From positions 6,837-13,981 of the forward strand of contig WTHH01000045.1 in NCBI GenBank assembly GCA_011523195.1: a DNA stretch of 7,145 nucleotides, given 5' to 3'. How positions within the stretch are numbered: the stretch's first letter is position 1; each line of letters opens with the position of its first letter. The notes beneath the pieces are model-generated. The model was not told the DNA's origin. It saw nothing but the letters and a program-made list of their open reading frames with translations, and did no database searches. Below are positions 1 to 6,367 of the stretch, piece after piece. This stretch comes from Verrucomicrobiales bacterium. GTDB lineage: Bacteria > Verrucomicrobiota > Verrucomicrobiia > Limisphaerales > UBA1096. A program made the translations under genes and the position numbers.

Positions 1-785
1 TGATTGTCCGCCCGGCGCTTGGTTTTGCCTTCATCCACACGACCCAGCAGCAGCACGTCGAACATCTCCCGCATATGGGGTGCGAACTCCGGGTGAGCCA
101 ACAGCGAGTCGACCAGTGCCTCACGCTTGCGAAGCCGATCGTCGGCAAGGAATGCCGTGCGTTCGGAGGGCGTCGGGATGCGCCCGATCAGGTCGAGATA
201 CACCCGGCGCAAAAACACACGGTCATCGGCACGCTTGGCCGGGCTGACGTCCTTTTTTTGCCATCCGATCTGCACGAGATAATCGATCACCCGCGAGGCG
301 GGCAAGCTGGCCGCGGGCAGCTTGAGCGGTTTCGGTTTTAAAACAGGGGAGGCCGCAGCCCATGGTTCAGAGCCAGTGTTGGATGAGTGAGGGCTCACAT
401 GGGCGGCGACCCAATTCTTCACAAGCGACAGGTCGGATTCCGGGAGCTGCTTGCCTTCTCCCGGCGGCATATGTGGATCGGCCCCGGGGAGTAGCACCTT
501 GTAAATCAGGCTGCCGTCCGGGTTGCCGGGGAGTACCGGTGAGCCGGAGTCCCCGCCCTTGAGGGTCGAGCCGAGCGAGCGCAAATCCAGTCCCCCCTTT
601 TGCTTGGCACCGCCGTGGCACTTGAGGCAGTGCTGTTTAAACAGCGGTCGGATGTGGGCCTCCCAGTACATCGCCTTTGTCTCCTCGCCGTTGGCCAGGC
701 GCGGCAGCAGCAGACCAAGCGCAACTGCAGCCAAACCAAGCGCTTGGCCAAGTGGAAACAGATTAAACTGGTGAATCAAAGGCAC
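1..785 (-). CDS. PSCyt1/DUF1549-type cytochrome c domain protein, N-terminal part (runs off left edge)
   Basis: The visible 261 codons encode an exported protein of the planctomycete-type cytochrome family. Residues 1 to about 33 form a hydrophobic signal peptide rich in Leu, Ala and Gly. Residues about 41-125 match the PSCyt1 domain: a haem-binding motif C53-L-K-C56-H57 followed by GGAKQKGGLDL, and a PHMPPGEGK segment whose M106 is a likely distal haem ligand. From about residue 165 the sequence resembles the start of DUF1549 (RVYLDLIGRIPTPSE, then LVDSLLAHPEF), but the usual LDVARYADT-like stretch is replaced by FDVLLLGR. Family members usually continue into DUF1553, which here would lie beyond base 1. 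I chose the GTG at 785 because GGAG lies eight bases upstream; an in-frame stop at 806-804 limits the ORF, and TTG 791 or TTG 779 are alternatives. It starts 46 bases after the dehydrogenase gene on the same strand, so an operon is likely. The substrate is unknown; the haem assignment is firm. Confidence 0.88.
   Translation of the reverse strand, partial: MPLIHQFNLFPLGQALGLAAVALGLLLPRLANGEETKAMYWEAHIRPLFKQHCLKCHGGAKQKGGLDLRSLGSTLKGGDSGSPVLPGNPDGSLIYKVLLPGADPHMPPGEGKQLPESDLSLVKNWVAAHVSPHSSNTGSEPWAAASPVLKPKPLKLPAASLPASRVIDYLVQIGWQKKDVSPAKRADDRVFLRRVYLDLIGRIPTPSERTAFLADDRLRKREALVDSLLAHPEFAPHMREMFDVLLLGRVDEGKTKRRADN
743..752. repeat. Iterated palindrome CTTGGCCAAG, copy 1
   Basis: An exact copy inside the signal peptide of the PSCyt1/DUF1549 protein, read as Leu-Gly-Gln (residues 12-14). 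It overlaps a second palindrome made of the same halves in reverse order, CCAAGCGCTTGG at 736-747. Confidence 0.85.
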
Positions 786-792
786 GCCCAAT

Positions 793-800
793 TCTCCGCA
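793..800 (-). promoter_or_regulatory. Ribosome binding site of the PSCyt1/DUF1549 gene
   Basis: On the minus strand the sequence TGCGGAGAA precedes the GTG at 785 with GGAG eight bases from the start codon. It supports GTG 785 over TTG 791, for which the spacing would be too short. Among the starts in this window it is the only convincing Shine-Dalgarno match. Confidence 0.5.
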
Positions 801-831
801 AGCCTATGTCTGACGTCAACCAAAGGAATCA

Positions 832-3768
832 TCAGCGTAGGGAGGCCAGATAGGCGAGTAGATCGGCGGCTTCCTGTGGGGTGAGGTTTTGCAGCAGGCC
901 GGCAGGCATGATGGAGGTGGGCACTTCGGTGAATCGTTTCACGCCTTGTGTGGGCAGGGTTTTTTCCTCTCCGGTGATCAACCGGAACCGCGTGGTGTCC
1001 TTGCCACGCTCGAGCAGGAAGCCGGAGTGCGCCTCGCCGGATTTCATCTCGAGCGTGTAAAGGATGAAGCCGTCGGGGATGGTCGCGGACGGAGCGAGCA
1101 GGCTCTCGAGAAGTTGTTCGCGGTTCAGCCGCGCGCCAATTTGGCTGAGGTCAGGGCCGATGTTTTTGCCTTCCCCCTGCACACGGTGACAGTTGACGCA
1201 GAGTGTACGGCCTGCCTGCCGAAACAGGATGCCGCCCTTGACAGGGCTGCCTTTGAGCGCCAACAGCTTGGCCGTGTCGGGAGTTGGGCCAAGCGTCTTG
1301 GCGCGCTGGCTGTCCGGCAGGAATGGCTCGAACAATTCGCGCACGCGAAAGTTTTTGTGCTGCGCCGCCTCGGCGGCAATCTCGAGCCGGTTGTCTTCGA
1401 TCGCTTGGCCAAGCGGGGAGTTGCCGAGCACCGCCTGTTGCAGCATGAGCGCACCGCTTGATTGGTCGAGTAGCTTGGCCAACGTGTCTGGCTGATCCTT
1501 GCGCTTGGCCAAGCCAAGGGAATGGATGAGTTTGCGCTGGGTTTCCACTTGGCCAACTTGCGCAGGGGCACGGCCGGTTTTTTCGAGCGGCATGGCGGCG
1601 ATCCAGTCGTGCATGAGCTTCAAGCCAAGCGGGTCGAGCTTCCGCGAGCCGAGGTGCGGCATACGGCCGTTACCCTGCTTGGCCATGCGGTACAGCAACA
1701 CCGAGCGGTACGGGTCGCCCGGGGCGACTACGCGCGCGTCGTCGAGACCGAAGTGGCCCTGCGCCGGCTCAAGATCGATGAGCTTGGTTCGCTTGAGCGG
1801 CAGGTGGTGGTACAAGTCGAACACCGTGGCGCCGCCGCCGCCTTGATGGTGGCAGTGGGCGCAGTTCGCGTGGAGATAAGAACGGGCGCGATCGGCCAGC
1901 GACGCACTGGTATCCTGCGGGTTGGCCAGAGTCTTGCGGACTGGTTGTGACCGCTCACGGACAAGGCCAAGCTGGATGAGTTCGTGCAGTTGGCCTTCGC
2001 TCTCGCTGCCGCCGAGTTGTTCCGCGGCGAAGCCGTTGATGGTGCCGTAAAGCTGGTTGTGGCAAAGCAGACACTCGGCGCGGCTGGCAAAGTGCCAGGC
2101 CAGTTCACGGCGTCCGCCGGGGACGTTTTCATCAGCCACGAGCAGCCGCGTGTCGCTGCCCTTGCCATCAGACAACTCGGCGTCGGTGCCGGCTTCGTTC
2201 CAGACAAAACTGTACGCCTGCCAAAAGCCGTCGACGAGCTGCAGCACCTGCGTCTCCAGTTTTCGTGATTTTGTTTCGGAGGAATCCGCCGAAGTAAAAA
2301 CCGGCATCGAGATGGTCTTGGCGAGGGCGGTGCGGTCAGGGAACCGCCATTCGCCCTTGCGAAAACCAAGCCGCTGGTCGGTGTTGGGGTGCAGGTCAAT
2401 GCCACCGGTTCCCGGGATGGCGATTAGCCGATGCGCGGTCGCTCCGTCCTGCCACATCTCGGAGCGGATGGTGTAGGCGTAGGCACCGGCGGCCGGCTTG
2501 AGTGTGGTTAAATCAGAAAACAGGCCGGTCTGGCTAAGCAACGTTGGGAACGGTTCGGCCGGTCGGCTGGCTGGGTTTTGTCTGAGCCGATGTAGCGTGC
2601 CGCGGTAGTCGACCACCAGCAGTTCGTTGTCGTTGTCCACGCCGAAGCAAATGACTTGGTGCGAGGTGTTGGCCAGTTCAGTCTGTTGTGTCACCTGTTT
2701 GCCATCGTGGCGCAATCCCCAGATTCGGCCGGTGGCGTAGTCGCCGTAAATGTACATGCCGTGTTGGGCCGGGAGTTTTTTGCCACGATAAATATAGCCG
2801 CCGGTGATGGAGCGCGCCTCGGTGTGCGAGTGTTGTACAACCGGCGCGATGATGGGCGTCGGGCCGGGAGTGTCATCCGGGTGAATCGGTTGGCTGCCCT
2901 CCATGATGCTCCAGCCGTAATTGCCGCCTCGCTCGATGCGAAAGATCATCTCCCACAAATCCCAGCCGACATCACCGACCCACAGGTCGCCGGTCTCGAA
3001 GTCGAAACTCATCCGCCACGGATTGCGGAAGCCGTACGCCCAGACCTCCGGCCGGGCACCGAGCGTAGTGGTAAACGGGTTGTCCGGAGGGACAGCGTAG
3101 GCGAGACCTGGGTCGAGGCGGTCGACGTCGATGCGCAGGATCGACGCCAGCAGGTCGCTGATGTCCTGCCCGGTTTTCAAGCCGTCGGGCGGGTAAGGCG
3201 CCTCGGCGTCGCCGGTGGAAATGTAGAGCATCCCGTCCGGGCCAAAGTTAAGCGAGCAGCCGTTGTGTCCGCCTGAGAGCCATTTTAGCAGCACCTCGCG
3301 CGATGTGGGATCAACTACGGCCGTTGTGTCCGCCTCGGGAAGCCGATAGCGAACGAGATGCGAGCCGTCCTCCTGCTTGGGACTCAGCGCGTAGCAGGCA
3401 AACATCTCGCGGTTCTCGGCAAATTTGGGATGGAACGTGAAGCCAAGCGCCTGGGACAGCCTCGGAAGCTCAGCCTTGATATCCAACACGAGGTCGGCCT
3501 GTGCCACCGTTTCGTCCGGTGGAAAGGAGAAGAGTTGGCCGTTGAGTTGCAGTACAAAAAACCGGTTGAGAGTGTGGTTAAACCGGATCTCCACCGGTTG
3601 CCGAAACTTGAGGTTGGGAAAGGCGGGAACCGTGACCAGCGGCGGCACCGGGATCGGCGAGGACGCCATACGTGAGCCGTCCCAAGCAAGGCGCTTGGCC
3701 GCTGCGCCCTTGGCCAAGGGCAGTAAAACGGCTACGAGCAGAGCTATAACGATGCGACGGGTAGACAT
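832..3768 (-). CDS. Exported glucose/sorbosone dehydrogenase-like protein fused to a tri-haem cytochrome c region
   Basis: This 978-residue protein probably oxidises a sugar or related substrate outside the cytoplasm and passes electrons to its own c-type haems. Residues 1-24 are a signal peptide. Residues about 45-400 form a beta-propeller like PQQ-dependent soluble glucose/sorbosone dehydrogenases: SGGHNG with likely catalytic H168, FGPDGMLYISTGD (175-187), GFRNPW (246-251) and GGNYGW (281-286). Residues about 405-730 resemble the HNE_0200-type (TIGR03806) region, with two haem motifs, C566-LLC569-H570 and C636-AHC639-H640, and a possible Met ligand M703. Residues about 735-835 are a poorly conserved linker. 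Residues about 840-978 resemble the PVC-type haem-binding domain TIGR02603, with C857-VNC860-H861 and possible ligand M954. I see no Shine-Dalgarno site before the ATG. Trigger factor lies upstream but is separated by a terminator. PQQ as cofactor and the substrate are inferred from family only; domain names come from memory, not a search. Confidence 0.9.
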   Translation of the reverse strand: MSTRRIVIALLVAVLLPLAKGAAAKRLAWDGSRMASSPIPVPPLVTVPAFPNLKFRQPVEIRFNHTLNRFFVLQLNGQLFSFPPDETVAQADLVLDIKAELPRLSQALGFTFHPKFAENREMFACYALSPKQEDGSHLVRYRLPEADTTAVVDPTSREVLLKWLSGGHNGCSLNFGPDGMLYISTGDAEAPYPPDGLKTGQDISDLLASILRIDVDRLDPGLAYAVPPDNPFTTTLGARPEVWAYGFRNPWRMSFDFETGDLWVGDVGWDLWEMIFRIERGGNYGWSIMEGSQPIHPDDTPGPTPIIAPVVQHSHTEARSITGGYIYRGKKLPAQHGMYIYGDYATGRIWGLRHDGKQVTQQTELANTSHQVICFGVDNDNELLVVDYRGTLHRLRQNPASRPAEPFPTLLSQTGLFSDLTTLKPAAGAYAYTIRSEMWQDGATAHRLIAIPGTGGIDLHPNTDQRLGFRKGEWRFPDRTALAKTISMPVFTSADSSETKSRKLETQVLQLVDGFWQAYSFVWNEAGTDAELSDGKGSDTRLLVADENVPGGRRELAWHFASRAECLLCHNQLYGTINGFAAEQLGGSESEGQLHELIQLGLVRERSQPVRKTLANPQDTSASLADRARSYLHANCAHCHHQGGGGATVFDLYHHLPLKRTKLIDLEPAQGHFGLDDARVVAPGDPYRSVLLYRMAKQGNGRMPHLGSRKLDPLGLKLMHDWIAAMPLEKTGRAPAQVGQVETQRKLIHSLGLAKRKDQPDTLAKLLDQSSGALMLQQAVLGNSPLGQAIEDNRLEIAAEAAQHKNFRVRELFEPFLPDSQRAKTLGPTPDTAKLLALKGSPVKGGILFRQAGRTLCVNCHRVQGEGKNIGPDLSQIGARLNREQLLESLLAPSATIPDGFILYTLEMKSGEAHSGFLLERGKDTTRFRLITGEEKTLPTQGVKRFTEVPTSIMPAGLLQNLTPQEAADLLAYLASLR
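1402..1415. repeat. Iterated palindrome, copy 2, extended to 14 bases
   Basis: CGCTTGGCCAAGCG, a perfect 14-base palindrome in the linker of the dehydrogenase/cytochrome protein, read as Leu-Gly-Gln (residues 786-788). Confidence 0.85.
1474..1483. repeat. Iterated palindrome, one-base variant (CTTGGCCAAC)
   Basis: The core TTGGCCAA is intact; the last base of the ten differs. It lies in the linker of the dehydrogenase/cytochrome protein and is read as Leu-Ala-Lys (residues 763-765). Confidence 0.7.
1503..1514. repeat. Iterated palindrome, copy 3, extended to 12 bases
   Basis: GCTTGGCCAAGC in the linker of the dehydrogenase/cytochrome protein, read as Leu-Ala-Lys (residues 753-755). Confidence 0.85.
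1548..1557. repeat. Iterated palindrome, one-base variant (CTTGGCCAAC)
   Basis: The core TTGGCCAA is intact, followed by CTTG. It is in the same linker and is read as Val-Gly-Gln (residues 738-740). Confidence 0.7.
3707..3720. repeat. Iterated palindrome, copy 4, extended to 14 bases
   Basis: CCCTTGGCCAAGGG within the signal peptide of the dehydrogenase/cytochrome protein, read as Leu-Ala-Lys (residues 18-20). A half-site, CGCTTGG, lies next to it at 3692-3698. Confidence 0.85.
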
Positions 3769-3781
3769 GCGGGTGCGGAAG

Positions 3782-3791
3782 TTTGGCCAAG
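3782..3791. repeat. Iterated palindrome, one-base variant (TTTGGCCAAG), intergenic
   Basis: The core TTGGCCAA (3783-3790) is intact and lies 15 bases before the dehydrogenase start codon; its centre is 18 bases from the centre of the next copy. Confidence 0.7.
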
Positions 3792-3797
3792 TTATCC

Positions 3798-3811
3798 CGC
3801 TTGGCCAAGCG
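3798..3811. repeat. Iterated palindrome, copy 5, extended to 14 bases, intergenic
   Basis: CGCTTGGCCAAGCG lies between the trigger factor terminator and the dehydrogenase start, so it is free of coding constraint. Confidence 0.85.
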
Positions 3812-3823
3812 ACAAATAAAAAA

Positions 3824-3839
3824 GCCCGCGAGGGCGGGC
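3824..3839 (-). terminator. Rho-independent terminator of the trigger factor gene
   Basis: A perfect six-base-pair stem, GCCCGC/GCGGGC, with a GAGG loop (plus-strand sense) is followed on the minus strand by TTTTTTATTT. It lies 35 bases beyond the trigger factor stop codon. On the plus strand no T-run follows, so it works only for leftward transcription. It implies that the dehydrogenase gene downstream needs its own promoter, probably in the 55 bases between 3769 and 3823. Confidence 0.85.
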
Positions 3840-3874
3840 AAAAATAAATTTAATTGTAAATGTAAGGGCTATTG

Positions 3875-5251
3875 TTAATCGCAACAGCCTCCGTTTTCAT
3901 CACAACAATCTTCCTTCTTAGGAGGGGGAGATTGATTAGAATCCTGTTTGGGATCGATCTCGGTGACGTTGGCTTTTTCCTCGAGCAAGTCGATGACTTT
4001 GGCGTTGAGGATTTCTTCCTGCACCTCGTAGATGCCGCCGTTTTCCTTGAGTTGATCGGCCATTTTTTGCGGCTTGATTTTTTGCTGCATAGCCATGGCA
4101 GCGACTTGGCGGCTGAGTTCCTGCTCGGTCACCTTGATGCCCTCTTTCTCGGCGATCTGCGCGAGGATGTAGTTGGCCTTTACGCGGAGCTCGGCGTTTG
4201 CCTTGGCATTGGTGTAAATGTCGTCCTTGTTTTCCTCGATGACCTCCTTGGAGACACCGCGGTTGTGGTTGGACTGCACGATGTTGTGCACGGCGGCACG
4301 GGTGGCCTGATTGACGATGGTCTCCGGCAGGTCGCAGGTGACGGCGTCGAGCAGGCGTTGCACGCACTGGTTGCGGACGGACTGTTTCTGCGAATACTCG
4401 AGTTCGTTTTTCAGGTCGGTCTCGACACCCTCGCGGAGCTTTTCGATGCCCTCTGCGCCGAAGGATTTGGCGAAGGTATCGTCCAACTCCGGCAGGGATT
4501 GTTCCTTGATATCGACGATCTCGATCTCGTACTTGGCTTCCTTGCCGACGAGTTCCTCGTAGATGAATTCCTCCGGGAAGGTGACCTCGACGGTTTTCTT
4601 GTCCCCCTTGGATCCGCCTATGAGTGCTTCGACCAGGCCGGGTACGAGCGGATTGCGCTTGAGGTGCAGCCAGGCGTTGGCCTGCTCGGTGATGCCGCGG
4701 GCCACCTTGACGATGTCGGTGATGGGGTTGCCATCGACGGTGCCCTTATAGTTGACGACCACGAAGTCCTCCTCGCCCATGGGGCGGTCGACGTCGCGGT
4801 ATTCGACGCGCTGTTCCTGCAGGGTTGAGAGTGCCTTGGTGACGTCCTCCTCTGTGACGCTGCGGCGTTCCTTCTCCACCTCGAGCCCGGTGTACTCCGG
4901 CAACTCAAACGCCGGGGAAACCTCGAGCGTGGCCATGTACTGGAACGGTTTGCCGTGGCCGAACTGCAGCTCCTCAATCTCCGGCATGATGACCGGCTTG
5001 AGCTTCTGCTGCTTGAGTGCGTCGGAGTAGCTGTCGGCCATGAGGGCGCGCTTGGCTTCGTCAGCAATCTTGTCGCCGTAGGCGCGCATGACGTTGGGCA
5101 GCGGGGCTTTGCCTGGGCGGAACCCGGGCAGGTGTGCCTGCCGCCGAAAATCCTTGGCGACGGCGTCAAACTTGGCATCCACAGTCTCGGCATCGACTTC
5201 GATGCGGAGCTGTTTCCGGCAGGGGGAAAGGTCGGTTACGGTGACTTCCAC
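3875..5251 (-). CDS. tig: Trigger factor, ribosome-associated chaperone and peptidyl-prolyl isomerase
   Basis: Trigger factor binds the ribosome at the polypeptide exit and shields nascent chains in the cytoplasm. The protein has 458 residues, slightly longer than the usual 430 or so. Residues 1 to about 130 are the ribosome-binding domain with the signature GFRPGKAP at 43-50. Residues about 155-250 are the FKBP-like domain (DFVVVNYKGTVDG, then VEVTFPEEF). Residues about 252-435 form the helical substrate-binding region, starting SLPELDDTFAKSFG. The C-terminus, after a Pro/Lys-rich stretch, ends in two cysteine pairs (C449-C450 and C456-C457), not typical of well-known members. The start is a GTG at 5251; no strong ribosome binding site precedes it, only the weak GAAAGAA. 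The clpP/clpX genes that often follow tig are absent; a terminator follows instead. Identification is secure; the role of the tail is unknown. Confidence 0.96.
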   Translation of the reverse strand: MEVTVTDLSPCRKQLRIEVDAETVDAKFDAVAKDFRRQAHLPGFRPGKAPLPNVMRAYGDKIADEAKRALMADSYSDALKQQKLKPVIMPEIEELQFGHGKPFQYMATLEVSPAFELPEYTGLEVEKERRSVTEEDVTKALSTLQEQRVEYRDVDRPMGEEDFVVVNYKGTVDGNPITDIVKVARGITEQANAWLHLKRNPLVPGLVEALIGGSKGDKKTVEVTFPEEFIYEELVGKEAKYEIEIVDIKEQSLPELDDTFAKSFGAEGIEKLREGVETDLKNELEYSQKQSVRNQCVQRLLDAVTCDLPETIVNQATRAAVHNIVQSNHNRGVSKEVIEENKDDIYTNAKANAELRVKANYILAQIAEKEGIKVTEQELSRQVAAMAMQQKIKPQKMADQLKENGGIYEVQEEILNAKVIDLLEEKANVTEIDPKQDSNQSPPPKKEDCCDENGGCCD

Positions 5252-5352
5252 GAGATTCTTTCGGTATAAATAATGTGGGGGAGGCGCGCCGTGAGCTGGC
5301 GCATCCGGAGCGGCGTGAGGGTAGATTTGCCCCTTGGCCTCGTCAAGCCTGC

Positions 5353-5366
5353 CGCTTGGCCAAGCG
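5353..5366. repeat. Iterated palindrome, copy 6, extended to 14 bases, intergenic
   Basis: CGCTTGGCCAAGCG in the divergent promoter region, directly before the candidate -35 element of the isomerase gene. Confidence 0.85.
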
Positions 5367-5367
5367 C

Positions 5368-5396
5368 TGGACTTTGGGCTGGGCCGTGGTGATACT
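5368..5396 (+). promoter_or_regulatory. Candidate sigma70-type promoter of the sugar isomerase gene
   Basis: TGGACT (5368-5373) and GATACT (5391-5396) each match four of six bases of the -35 and -10 consensus, with the ideal 17-base spacing. Transcription would begin only a few bases before the ATG at 5405, giving a nearly leaderless mRNA, consistent with the lack of a ribosome binding site. Two four-of-six matches are weak evidence. Confidence 0.22.
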
Positions 5397-5404
5397 GCGC
5401 GCGC

Positions 5405-6367
5405 ATGAGCAAAACAACCCGATCGATTTCACGGCGCGGCTTTATCGGCAGCGCGGCAGGCTTTGGGGCGCTGGCGACCACCGGGGCCGGCTGCGCCACA
5501 ACCACATCGTCATCCGCCGGAGCCGGCGCGACCTTGGCCAAGCGCATCAAGCTGGGCATTTCGTCTTACTCGTACTGGCATTTTCGCGATCCAAAAGTCT
5601 CCATCGAGACGGTGATCGACAAGACGGCCCGGCTGGGTGTCGAAGGGGTGGACATCCTGCACCGGCAGATGGACGCCGAGGACAACGGCTACCTGCAGAA
5701 GCTCAAGCGGCATGCGTTCAAGAATGGGGTCGACCTGATCTGTCTGTCGATTCATCAGGATTTTGTCGATCCGGACCCGGAGGTGCGGCAGCGCAATATC
5801 GCCCACACGGAGAAGTGCATCGAGCTAGCGTACAAAATGGGCATCCCGAGCATCCGACTCAATTCCGGCCGCTGGGGCACGGTCAAGTCGTTTAACAAGC
5901 TGATGGAGTTGCGCGGCAAGGAGCCGATCCTGCCGGGGCACACGCTGGACGATGGGTTCAAGTGGTGCATCGACTCAATTGAGAAATGCCTGCCCAAGGC
6001 GGCGGAATGCGGCGTGATGTTGGCGCTGGAGAATCACTGGGGCCTCACGCGCACGCCGGAGGGGCTACTGCGGATCGTCAACGCCATCGACTCCCCCTGG
6101 CTGGGGCTGCTGATGGATACCGGTAATTTCCTCGAGGACCCGTATACCAAGCTCGAGATGGTGGCGCCGAAGGCCGATTTCGTGCAGGCCAAGACCTACT
6201 ACGGCGGCGGCGAGTGGTACACGTTGGACCTCGATTATCAGCGTGTGGCGGACATTTTGCGCAAGGTGAACTACGCCGGCTACGTGTCGCTTGAGTTCGA
6301 GGGCAAGGCGCCTGCGGATGAGGGTGTGGCCAAGAGCATCAAGCTATTTCGAAGCGTGTTTAGCTAG
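5405..6367 (+). CDS. Tat-exported sugar phosphate isomerase/epimerase-like TIM-barrel protein
   Basis: The 320-residue protein belongs to the xylose isomerase-like TIM barrel family (AP_endonuc_2/sugar phosphate isomerase-epimerase), whose members use a divalent metal to isomerise or epimerise sugars. The N-terminus has a twin-arginine motif, S9-R10-R11-G-F-I, then a hydrophobic stretch ending GAGC (C30), which could be a loose lipobox, and a Ser/Ala/Gly linker to about residue 47. The barrel begins at RIKLGISSYSY. Likely metal or active-site residues are E209 (ALENHWG), D238 (LLMDTGNF), Q261 (FVQAKTYYGGGEW), where many relatives have His, and E297 (VSLEFEG); H117 and H211 are also near the site. 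The ATG at 5405 is preceded by an in-frame stop at 5390-5392, which fixes the start. No ribosome binding site is seen. The substrate is unknown. Export to the periplasm is inferred from the signal only. Confidence 0.9.
   Translation: MSKTTRSISRRGFIGSAAGFGALATTGAGCATTTSSSAGAGATLAKRIKLGISSYSYWHFRDPKVSIETVIDKTARLGVEGVDILHRQMDAEDNGYLQKLKRHAFKNGVDLICLSIHQDFVDPDPEVRQRNIAHTEKCIELAYKMGIPSIRLNSGRWGTVKSFNKLMELRGKEPILPGHTLDDGFKWCIDSIEKCLPKAAECGVMLALENHWGLTRTPEGLLRIVNAIDSPWLGLLMDTGNFLEDPYTKLEMVAPKADFVQAKTYYGGGEWYTLDLDYQRVADILRKVNYAGYVSLEFEGKAPADEGVAKSIKLFRSVFS
5533..5542. repeat. Iterated palindrome CTTGGCCAAG, copy 7
   Basis: Inside the isomerase gene, at the junction between the exported leader's Ser/Ala/Gly linker and the first barrel strand, read as Leu-Ala-Lys (residues 44-46). 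Confidence 0.85.

Larger units (their letters stand above)
5252..5404. promoter_or_regulatory. Divergent intergenic region between trigger factor and the sugar isomerase gene
   Basis: These 153 bases must hold promoters for both flanking genes. Near the trigger factor start is an A/T-rich block (5264-5275, TATAAATAAT on the plus strand), which could be a leftward -10 region, but no convincing -35 goes with it. A 14-base iterated palindrome sits at 5353-5366. No protein or RNA gene was recognised here. Confidence 0.5.

Noticed and set aside
506..751. Minus-strand ORF of 81 residues starting at 751
   Set aside because: It is in a different frame from the CxxCH-containing reading frame that starts at 785, which matches PSCyt1 and DUF1549.
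889..1461. A 190-residue plus-strand ORF, and similar ones at 1522-1950 and 2656-3276
   Set aside because: They lie opposite the dehydrogenase/cytochrome gene, whose conserved motifs are clear; the plus-strand translations show no recognisable family and are typical GC-rich shadows.
3872..4828. A 318-residue plus-strand ORF rich in Leu, Val, Asp and Phe
   Set aside because: It is the antisense shadow of trigger factor, which covers the same bases with secure domain matches.
5275..5895. A 206-residue plus-strand ORF overlapping the isomerase gene start
   Set aside because: It is out of frame with the Tat signal and barrel sequence, has only a GTG start and no recognisable domain.
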